Shown: piece after piece, positions 1 to 6,500 of the stretch
How positions within the stretch are numbered: position 1 is the first letter of the stretch
How the letters are laid out: each line of letters opens with the position of its first letter
Origin: Pauljensenia sp.
GTDB taxonomy: Bacteria > Actinomycetota > Actinomycetes > Actinomycetales > Actinomycetaceae
Direction of reading: 5' to 3'
Length of the DNA stretch: 22,162 bases
Assembly (NCBI GenBank): GCA_029983625.1
Contig: JASBZF010000014.1
Location: 1 to 22,162 of the forward strand
Notes under the pieces: generated by a model
Databases searched by the model: none
What the model was told of the DNA's origin: nothing
Seen by the model: only the letters and a program-made list of their open reading frames with translations
Made by a program: the position numbers and the translations under genes

Positions 1-5
1 AAAAA

Positions 6-18
6 CCCCCCCCCCCCC
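6..18. repeat. Homopolymeric poly-C tract (13 C)
   Basis: Thirteen consecutive C residues follow five A residues at the very start of the window, 23 bases before the candidate -10 hexamer of the M16 peptidase gene. Such a run is unexpected by chance at this base composition. It could be a slippage-prone tract, the remains of an intergenic spacer after an upstream gene, or an assembly-edge artefact; the sequence alone does not decide. Confidence 0.8.
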
Positions 19-41
19 GCTTCAATGCAGAGGTCAGCATT

Positions 42-47
42 TAGACT
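42..47 (+). promoter_or_regulatory. Candidate -10 hexamer, leaderless promoter of the M16 peptidase
   Basis: TAGACT lies exactly 7 bases before the ATG at 55. The same hexamer at the same distance precedes miaB (12768-12773). Transcription would begin at or next to the ATG, and no Shine-Dalgarno sequence is visible. This is inferred from sequence spacing. Confidence 0.6.
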
Positions 48-54
48 GTTCACC

Positions 55-1398
55 ATGACTTCGTCGATTGATCTGCCGCTGACATACCAAGAGAATGTGC
101 TGCTCGATGACAATGAAGGTGAGGTGCGTCGTTCGGTAACGAAACGCGGCACGCGGATCCTCACGCAGCGCGCATCCTCGACACGTTCAGCTGCACTGTC
201 CCTGTGGGTGCCCGTCGGATCTCGCGACGAATTACCTCAAGCCGCAGGATCAACACATTTCCTTGAGCATCTCCTCTTCAAGGGAACAACAAAACGAACG
301 GCTTTTGACATCGCAGAATCCTTTGATCGAGTCGGAGGAGAATCGAATGCGGAAACAGGCCGAGAACACACAAACTACTGGGCCAGGGTCCTGTCTGAAG
401 ATCTGGAAATGGCGCTCGACATCCTTGTGGACATGGTGTCGAACGCTTCGATCGGAGCGGAAGACTTCGCAATGGAGCGCGGAGTAATCCTCGATGAGCT
501 GGCAATGGCCGAGGACTCTCCGATGGACATTGTTCACGATGCCTTTCAACTGGCGGTACACGGAGATGTTCCGATCGGACGCCCGATCGGAGGGACACCC
601 GAAACGATCCGTGCCGCTCAGCGCGATGAGGTCGTGGCACACTATCGTGCCCACTATGCGCCGGACAATCTGGTGGTGGCTGCAGCAGGGGACGTCGATC
701 ACGAGAAGCTTGTTGAGCTAGTTGAAACGGCAATCGAAGCCTCACCCTGGGCGAATACCCCTACGGACGCTCAGGTGCCGAGGTCGAGGCGTTCCTGCGG
801 TGGAGGGGACGAGGTCGAACACGAGTATTCACTCGTGCGACACCGCGATGTTGAGCAGGCGCATCTGATCGTGGGGATGCGAGGACTGAAAATTCATGCA
901 GATGAGGGGCCTGCGATGGCGGTCCTCCTGTCGGTCCTCGGAGGTTCGATGTCTTCTCGACTTTTCCAGGAGATCCGCGAAAAACGAGGACTTGCCTACA
1001 CGACTTACGCCTTCGAATCCTCGTATTCAGATACGGGTGCTTTCGGCATGTATGCGGGAACCTCACCGGACAATGTCGAAAAAGTAGAACGACTCATGCT
1101 TGAACAACTGCATGACCTAGCTGAAAACGGACCAAGCGAAACTGAACTCCTGCGGGTACGCGGCCAGGTGCGCGGAGCAGTAGCGCTCGGACTGGAAGAC
1201 AACAGGTCACGCATGATGCGTCTGGGGCGCTCAGAATTGAACGGACGTTACAAAACCGTCGATCAATCGCTCGAAACAATCGAAGCAGTAACGGCTGAGG
1301 ATGTGACGCATCTGGCAAGGGAATTACTCTCAAGGCCCTTAGCGCGCTCCCTTGTCCTGCCCCTGAACTCCTCAAACACTGCATCGACATGCGGATGA
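55..1398 (+). CDS. M16 family zinc metallopeptidase (insulinase/processing-peptidase type)
   Basis: A 447-residue peptidase of the M16 family, which cleaves small polypeptides inside a clam-shell chamber. The inverted zinc motif HFLEH is at residues 68-72, with the likely third ligand Glu148 in the ERGVILDEL segment. The C-terminal half carries the family's second-domain signature (SSRLFQEIREKRGLAYTTYA, about residues 308-327). The length is that of one bacterial M16B subunit. An in-frame ATG at 25 would add ten residues, but ATG 55 is preferred because TAGACT ends 7 bases before it and the conserved region starts soon after. The frame is open back to the window start, through the poly-C run. 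It precedes dapB by 40 bases, as in many actinobacteria. The physiological substrate is unknown. Confidence 0.93.
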   Translation: MTSSIDLPLTYQENVLLDDNEGEVRRSVTKRGTRILTQRASSTRSAALSLWVPVGSRDELPQAAGSTHFLEHLLFKGTTKRTAFDIAESFDRVGGESNAETGREHTNYWARVLSEDLEMALDILVDMVSNASIGAEDFAMERGVILDELAMAEDSPMDIVHDAFQLAVHGDVPIGRPIGGTPETIRAAQRDEVVAHYRAHYAPDNLVVAAAGDVDHEKLVELVETAIEASPWANTPTDAQVPRSRRSCGGGDEVEHEYSLVRHRDVEQAHLIVGMRGLKIHADEGPAMAVLLSVLGGSMSSRLFQEIREKRGLAYTTYAFESSYSDTGAFGMYAGTSPDNVEKVERLMLEQLHDLAENGPSETELLRVRGQVRGAVALGLEDNRSRMMRLGRSELNGRYKTVDQSLETIEAVTAEDVTHLARELLSRPLARSLVLPLNSSNTASTCG

Positions 1399-1438
1399 AA
1401 TACGCGAAAAAGAAGGCGAACCCGAAGGAGAAAAGGAC

Positions 1439-2179
1439 ATGATTGCAGTTGCGGTAACAGGCGCCAAAGGACGTATGGGTTCCACCGTGGTGGAAGCGGT
1501 GAAGGCGGCTCCTGACATGCAGCTTGTCGCGCAACTCGATGCCGGGGACGAGATCAACACCGACACTGTGTGCGCAGCACAAGTCGCCGTTGATTTTTCC
1601 ACTCCGAGCGTCACGGAGTCGAATGTCCACGCGCTCCTCGATGCGGGAGTCCATGTCGTTGTTGGTACGACCGGATGGAACGAAGAAGCCTATGAAAGGG
1701 TCCGCGTTCATGCCGACAGCTCAGGACTTTCAGTTCTGATCGCCCCGAACTTCGCGATCAGTGCGGTTCTTGCGATGAAGTTCGCTGCGATTGCCGCCAC
1801 GTACTTCGAATCGGCTGAGATCATCGAGATGCACCATCCGAACAAGGTCGATGCCCCGTCGGGTACTGCCCTTGCGACTGCGCGAGGTATTGCTGCTGCC
1901 AGGAAGAAAGCTGGCTGCGCGCCGATTCCTGATGCCACCGAATCTGATCCGGCAGGGACGCGAGGTGGAAACATCGAAGGGATACCGGTTCACGCAGTAC
2001 GTCTGCGGGGCCTGACGGCTTCAGAAGAGATCCTCTTGGGAAATCCAGGTGAACAGCTCGTCATCCGAAGCGATTCTTTTGATCGCATCGCCTTCATGCC
2101 GGGAGTTCTCCTCGCAATCCGCACGCTCACTCAACATCCAGGTCTGACCGTCGGTCTTGACGTCCTGATGGGTCTGTGA
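1439..2179 (+). CDS. dapB: 4-hydroxy-tetrahydrodipicolinate reductase
   Basis: DapB reduces 4-hydroxy-tetrahydrodipicolinate with NAD(P)H, the step after DapA in the diaminopimelate/lysine pathway that feeds peptidoglycan; cytoplasmic. The 246-residue protein has the N-terminal dinucleotide-binding motif GAKGRMG (residues 8-14), the VVGTTG segment (74-79) and the catalytic stretch EMHHPNKVDAPSGTA (130-144) with His132/His133 and Lys136. The length is normal for the short actinobacterial DapB. GAAGGAG at 1424-1430 is a good ribosome site 8 bases before the ATG. The stop codon overlaps the next start (GTGA), suggesting coupled translation with the acetyltransferase gene, and dapA follows that. 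Confidence 0.97.
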   Translation: MIAVAVTGAKGRMGSTVVEAVKAAPDMQLVAQLDAGDEINTDTVCAAQVAVDFSTPSVTESNVHALLDAGVHVVVGTTGWNEEAYERVRVHADSSGLSVLIAPNFAISAVLAMKFAAIAATYFESAEIIEMHHPNKVDAPSGTALATARGIAAARKKAGCAPIPDATESDPAGTRGGNIEGIPVHAVRLRGLTASEEILLGNPGEQLVIRSDSFDRIAFMPGVLLAIRTLTQHPGLTVGLDVLMGL

Positions 2180-2775
2180 ACGCGGTGAATATTCATCTTC
2201 ACGGCAACTCTTCGCCCGAAACTGTCCGCAGCCAGGGGTCTGTTCCCTCTTCGCGTGTGCCTGACTCTTCCCCTCCGTGTTTTGTGCGTCCCGCCCTCGT
2301 CGATGATGCGCAAGCGATTGCGCGTATCCAAGGGCACGCACTACTGAGGTTTGATCCGTCATTTTCTGACGAGAAGAGTGCGCTTCTTCAGGAACGATGG
2401 AAACAGACGCTATCGACGCGCGCTCCCGCCGGATACTGCACTTTTGTTGCTCTTCACGCACACGCAGTTGCTGGTTTCGCCCTCGTTGTTCCCGCTCCCG
2501 CGCTTGATGCGGTCGGAATCGGTGAAGGGTCTGAGATTGCCGAACTTCTGATCGACCCGAATTTTACGCGCTCAGGCCACGGATCGCGTCTCCTCGCTGC
2601 GATTGCCGAGCATAGTCTGGAAACAACGCTACGCATCTGGGTCGAAACTTCAGACGAAGCGAAAATCCGTTTCCTGAGCTCTGCAGGTTTTGCTCCCGCA
2701 GGTCTGAAACGCGCACTGGAAGGACCGAGCGGCACATTCCTCCAGCACCTGTGGTGGACGCAGGTGGGGAAGTAG
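2176..2775 (+). CDS. GNAT family N-acetyltransferase
   Basis: A protein of up to 199 residues with a GNAT fold, expected to transfer an acetyl group from acetyl-CoA to an amine. The CoA-binding motif A is seen as IAELLIDPNFTRSGHGSRLL (residues 121-140, pyrophosphate loop R132-x-x-G-x-G/S). The typical motif B follows (WVETSDEAKIRFLSSAGF, 155-172). The first 33 residues are Ser/Pro-rich and outside the fold, so the true start may be the GTG at 2185 or later. GTG 2176 is given because it overlaps the dapB stop as GTGA. The gene sits between dapB and dapA and may be co-expressed with dapB; its substrate cannot be read from the sequence. Confidence 0.85.
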   Translation: MNAVNIHLHGNSSPETVRSQGSVPSSRVPDSSPPCFVRPALVDDAQAIARIQGHALLRFDPSFSDEKSALLQERWKQTLSTRAPAGYCTFVALHAHAVAGFALVVPAPALDAVGIGEGSEIAELLIDPNFTRSGHGSRLLAAIAEHSLETTLRIWVETSDEAKIRFLSSAGFAPAGLKRALEGPSGTFLQHLWWTQVGK

Positions 2776-2818
2776 GTTCACTCACCGAACGTTTCACCTG
2801 TGCGGCACGTGTCCCGCA

Positions 2819-2824
2819 TATGCT
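2819..2824 (+). promoter_or_regulatory. Candidate -10 hexamer, leaderless promoter of dapA
   Basis: TATGCT ends 7 bases before the ATG at 2832, and no Shine-Dalgarno is present upstream of either candidate ATG (2820, 2832). The hexamer overlaps the ATG at 2820, so if the promoter is used that codon is not in the mRNA and 2832 is the start. Inferred from spacing shared with the M16 peptidase, clgR and miaB genes. Confidence 0.5.
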
Positions 2825-2831
2825 GACTTTC

Positions 2832-3743
2832 ATGAGCCACACCCCTCGCCGTCAGTTCGGAACCCTCGCGACCGCAATGGTCACGCCTTTTTTCCCCGAT
2901 GGCACAATCGACCTGGATTCGGCTGTGCGTCTCGCGAAAAAACTGGTGGACGACGGCTGTGACACTCTCTGTCTTTCAGGAACAACCGGTGAGTCACCGA
3001 CAACCCACCAGCCGGAGAAGAATGCATTAACGCAAGCGGTGAAGGAGGCTGTGGGTGATCGTGCTTTCATCCTCGCGGGAGCGGGGTCAAATGATACGGC
3101 TCATGCTGTCCGTATTGCCGAGGGTGCACAGGCACACGGTGCTGATGGGCTCCTCGTCGTTGCCCCCTACTACAATCGTCCTTCCCAGGCGGGCTTAAGG
3201 GCACACGTTCGTTCTATTGCTGAAGCAAGCGATCTGCCGATCATGCTTTACGACATTCCTGGGCGGACGGGCCTGGCTTTCAGTGACGAAACTCTTGATC
3301 TTCTCGCCGAACATCCGAGGATTTGCGCGGTGAAAGATGCGACCGGGAACGTCGAGCAAGGTGTTGAGCGTCTACGTCGGACGGGCTTGGAGTACTACTC
3401 CGGTGATGATGGCTTGAACTTTGCGTGGCTGACGGGTGGAGCGTCAGGCTGCGTGTCGGTGGCGGCGCATGTGGCGGGCAGAAAATACCGAGAGATGATT
3501 GATCTTCTCGACGGGGGCAGAGTATGGGAGGCCAGGGAGTTGTCCTTTTCTCTGCGCCCGCTCGTCAACGCGATGATGGGCAAAGGACAGGGGGCAGTCA
3601 TGGCCAAATACGCCGTTTATCTTCAGGGCCTTATTGACTCTCCGACGATGCGCCTTCCGCTTGTGCCAGCCTCGGATGAGGAGATTGCGCGACTGCGCGC
3701 GGTCATGCTTGATCTCGGTCTGATTGAAAGAGCTGACGCTTAG
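2832..3743 (+). CDS. dapA: 4-hydroxy-tetrahydrodipicolinate synthase
   Basis: DapA condenses pyruvate with aspartate semialdehyde, the first committed step of diaminopimelate and lysine synthesis. The 303-residue protein is a TIM-barrel aldolase with the SGTTGES loop (residues 49-55), Tyr140 and Arg145 in YDIPGRTG, and the Schiff-base lysine Lys168 in the AVKDATG segment. The length matches the family when translation starts at ATG 2832. The frame is open from GTG 2751, but that stretch overlaps the acetyltransferase gene and lacks family similarity. The gap from the acetyltransferase stop is about 56 bases and carries the candidate promoter, so dapA may be expressed separately from dapB. Confidence 0.96.
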   Translation: MSHTPRRQFGTLATAMVTPFFPDGTIDLDSAVRLAKKLVDDGCDTLCLSGTTGESPTTHQPEKNALTQAVKEAVGDRAFILAGAGSNDTAHAVRIAEGAQAHGADGLLVVAPYYNRPSQAGLRAHVRSIAEASDLPIMLYDIPGRTGLAFSDETLDLLAEHPRICAVKDATGNVEQGVERLRRTGLEYYSGDDGLNFAWLTGGASGCVSVAAHVAGRKYREMIDLLDGGRVWEARELSFSLRPLVNAMMGKGQGAVMAKYAVYLQGLIDSPTMRLPLVPASDEEIARLRAVMLDLGLIERADA

Positions 3744-3761
3744 GGTCGCTGGGGTTCGTGA

Positions 3762-3767
3762 GAGAAT
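3762..3767 (+). promoter_or_regulatory. Possible -10 hexamer of rnj (leaderless)
   Basis: GAGAAT matches TATAAT at four of six positions and ends 6 bases before the ATG at 3774. The geometry resembles the clearer leaderless starts in this window, but the first base is not T, and the purine-rich bases could instead act as a weak ribosome site. Confidence 0.3.
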
Positions 3768-3773
3768 CGACGT

Positions 3774-5465
3774 ATGAAGCCCCTGTATGAGAATCTTTCT
3801 GAACCTGCACCGCTTGAAGATGGCGCGTTGCGTGTGATTCCCCTTGGTGGACTGGGGGAAGTGGGCCGCAATATGAACGTCTTGGAGTGCGCAGGCAAAC
3901 TCCTCATTGTGGATTGCGGCGTGCTCTTTCCCGAGGTGTATCAGCCCGGCGTTGATCTCATCCTCCCTGACTTCTCGTGGATTGCAGATCGTCTTGATGA
4001 CGTTGTTGGGCTTGTCCTTACTCATGGTCATGAGGATCACATCGGAGGTGTTCCGTATCTCGCGAAGCTCCGGGATGACATTCCCACATACGGCTCGGAT
4101 CTGACCTTAGCTTTCACTGAACCGAAGCTGCGTGAGCATCGTCTTCCCGCTGCGGATATGCACGTCGTGAAATCTGGTGACCGCGTGCAGCTCGGTCCCT
4201 TTGATCTGGAGTTTATCCAGGTGACACATTCGATTCCCGATGCGCTCGCTGTGTGCGTGCGCACAAGCGCGGGGACGGTTGTCATTACGGGTGACTTCAA
4301 AATCGATCATCAGCCCCTTGACGGGCGTAAAACCGATCTCGCGGCTTTGGGGCGTATCGGCTCTGAGGGTGTGGACCTGTTCATGATTGATTCCACGAAC
4401 TCTGAAGTTCCTGGATTCATTTCCTCTGAACGCCAGATTGGTCCCGTTCTGGATCGCCTCGTTGATGAAGCCGAAGGGCAGGTGGTGGTCGCGACTTTCG
4501 CCTCGCATGTCCACCGCGTCCAGCAGGTGATGAATGCGGCGGCAAAAGCGGGACGTCGCGTCGCCCTCGTGGGTCGTTCGATGGAACGAAACATGCGGAT
4601 CGCGGCTGAGAAAGGCTACCTCGTTGTTCCTGAAGACTTGATCGTTGACGCAGGTACTCTCGCAGAGCTTCCCGCGAATCAGCGTCTTTATATGGCGACC
4701 GGTTCTCAGGGGGAACCGATGGCGGCCTTGGCTCGGATGAGTTCAGGGTCGCACAGATGCGTGAGCCTCGAGGCAGGCGATACGGTCATCATTGCTGCTT
4801 CTTTGATTCCCGGCAATGAAACTGACGTGAATCGTGTGATTAATGATCTCACTCGCTTAGGAGCCAAAGTCTTCCACCGAGGAAACGCGAAAGTACACGT
4901 ATCGGGCCATGCCTGTCAGGGTGAACTGCTGACTTTCTACAACCTTGTTGCTCCGCGTAATGTCATGCCGATTCACGGCGAGCTGCGTCATCTCGTAGCA
5001 AATGGGCAGCTTGCGGTGTCTACAGGAGTGAGTGCCGAGCGTGTGGTTCTCGCCGATGGTGGCACGACGGTTGATCTGATGGATGGGCGCGCACAGATTT
5101 CTGGACAGGTCCCGTGTGAGCTTGTTTTCGTTGATGGCCAGTCGATCGGCGAGATCTCTGAAGAGGAACTTGAAATTCGTCGTGTTCTCGGTTCGGAGGG
5201 TTTCATTTCGGTGTACGCCGTTGTGGAACACGATTCCGGAATGGTTTTGTCAGGTCCCACGATCAAAGCGATCGGTATGGCTGAGGATGATTCCGTATTT
5301 GAGGAGATTCTGCCCGATGTTGATGCCGCTTTGAAAGATGCAGCTGCGCCCGGCGGGAAAGATCCCTATGTCCTTCAGCAGGTGATGCGGCGTGTGATTG
5401 GACGCTGGGTGGCGCGTAGGTTGCGTCGCCGTCCGATGATTGTTCCGGTTGTCGTCGAGCAGTAG
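3774..5465 (+). CDS. rnj: Ribonuclease J
   Basis: RNase J is a metallo-beta-lactamase/beta-CASP ribonuclease with endonuclease and 5'-3' exonuclease activity, acting in mRNA decay and rRNA maturation in the cytoplasm. The 563-residue protein shows the metal motif HGHEDH at residues 84-89, a further ligand His152 in VTHSIPDA, Asp174 in TGDFKID, and the beta-CASP part ending in VSGHACQGELL and PIHGELRHL. A C-terminal domain follows and ends in an Arg-rich stretch (RWVARRLRRRP). The length is typical for an actinobacterial RNase J. It directly follows dapA (30-base gap), an arrangement conserved in actinobacteria. Confidence 0.96.
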   Translation: MKPLYENLSEPAPLEDGALRVIPLGGLGEVGRNMNVLECAGKLLIVDCGVLFPEVYQPGVDLILPDFSWIADRLDDVVGLVLTHGHEDHIGGVPYLAKLRDDIPTYGSDLTLAFTEPKLREHRLPAADMHVVKSGDRVQLGPFDLEFIQVTHSIPDALAVCVRTSAGTVVITGDFKIDHQPLDGRKTDLAALGRIGSEGVDLFMIDSTNSEVPGFISSERQIGPVLDRLVDEAEGQVVVATFASHVHRVQQVMNAAAKAGRRVALVGRSMERNMRIAAEKGYLVVPEDLIVDAGTLAELPANQRLYMATGSQGEPMAALARMSSGSHRCVSLEAGDTVIIAASLIPGNETDVNRVINDLTRLGAKVFHRGNAKVHVSGHACQGELLTFYNLVAPRNVMPIHGELRHLVANGQLAVSTGVSAERVVLADGGTTVDLMDGRAQISGQVPCELVFVDGQSIGEISEEELEIRRVLGSEGFISVYAVVEHDSGMVLSGPTIKAIGMAEDDSVFEEILPDVDAALKDAAAPGGKDPYVLQQVMRRVIGRWVARRLRRRPMIVPVVVEQ

Positions 5466-5489
5466 TTCAGGGTGAGGGAGGCGTTTGGT

Positions 5490-6437
5490 ATGGCAGGCCG
5501 TTTCATCTCAACGCATTCGGTTGTCCTTGTGTTGCCGATGCATATTTCGCACACGCCCGTGCGCGGAGGATCAGTTCACGCCGATGCCGCAACCTCACGA
5601 CCGGGTGGTGGTTTTACGACGCTGTCGGCGGTTGCCGCTCAAGGTGTTGATGTGGCGATGGCGTCACCGCTGGGAACCGGACCTAACTCTTTTGCTGTGC
5701 GTCAGCAACTCGTCGAAGCCGGTGTGGAAGTCCTCACCCCTGAACTTGTGGGGGATATTGGTGTGGCGATCCAACTCATCGAACGTGACGGTTCTATGAC
5801 TTCCGTGGTGACGGCTGGAGTGGAGTCGGAGCCGTCGCGGGCGTGGTTGGATCACATGGTCCTGAAACCGGGTGACCTCATCCACATTGCAGCTTCTGAT
5901 TTAACGAACCCGCATTCGGCAATGGTGCTCGCAGGCTGGGGTGCTGCCTTGCCTCCTTCTGTCACTCTGGTGATCTCAGTGTCGCCCGCAGTTGAGCAAG
6001 TGCCTGTTGAATCCTGGCAGAAGCTTTTGAAACGCGCCGACGTAGTGACAATGAACGTCCGTGAAGCTGCGGCGCTCACTTCGATTCTTACCACGCATGA
6101 ACCGGGGGTCGGGATTCGTCATTTAATGAAGCCTGAAGCTGCTCTTGTGCGACGTACAGGTGTGATGGGGTGCGAACTTCAACGCGCTAAGGGTGCTGAA
6201 CGGGTCACAATCCCTGCTTTTGAAACGCGCGTTGCCGACACTGCTGGCGTGGGGGATACGCATGTCGCCACAATGTGCGCTGAACTCTTGAAAGGCAAAG
6301 ACATTGCCGATGCTCTGCGCACTGCGAACGCGGCTGCGGCCATCGCAATCGCCCACGAATCTGCTTTGCCCGTACCGACGATGTGCCAGATCAATGAGGT
6401 CCTTGCGCGCGGCTCGGTTGCGTGTGAAGAGGCCTGA
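5490..6437 (+). CDS. PfkB family carbohydrate kinase
   Basis: A 315-residue kinase of the PfkB/ribokinase family, which phosphorylates sugars or nucleosides with ATP. The N-terminal family signature RPGGGFTTLSAVAAQG is at about residues 37-52. The ATP/anion-hole signature DTAGVGD is at 250-256, with Asp256 as the expected catalytic base; the usual GAGD is GVGD here. The DVVTMNVREAAAL segment (184-196) fits the family's nucleotide-binding strand. The start is ATG 5490 because GGAGG (5477-5481) lies 8 bases upstream; a GTG at 5472 overlaps that ribosome site. It follows rnj by 24 bases and is probably co-transcribed with it. The substrate is not recognisable. Confidence 0.87.
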   Translation: MAGRFISTHSVVLVLPMHISHTPVRGGSVHADAATSRPGGGFTTLSAVAAQGVDVAMASPLGTGPNSFAVRQQLVEAGVEVLTPELVGDIGVAIQLIERDGSMTSVVTAGVESEPSRAWLDHMVLKPGDLIHIAASDLTNPHSAMVLAGWGAALPPSVTLVISVSPAVEQVPVESWQKLLKRADVVTMNVREAAALTSILTTHEPGVGIRHLMKPEAALVRRTGVMGCELQRAKGAERVTIPAFETRVADTAGVGDTHVATMCAELLKGKDIADALRTANAAAAIAIAHESALPVPTMCQINEVLARGSVACEEA

Positions 6438-6500
6438 TTAAGGCTGTGTGCGGCGCGGCAATTTTCCGTCTCTGTATTGAGGTATTAACGTCGAAACATC

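Noticed and set aside
2751..2831. An extended dapA start at GTG 2751
   Set aside because: It overlaps the acetyltransferase coding sequence and adds 27 residues not found in the DapA family; a leaderless start at 2832 explains the site better.
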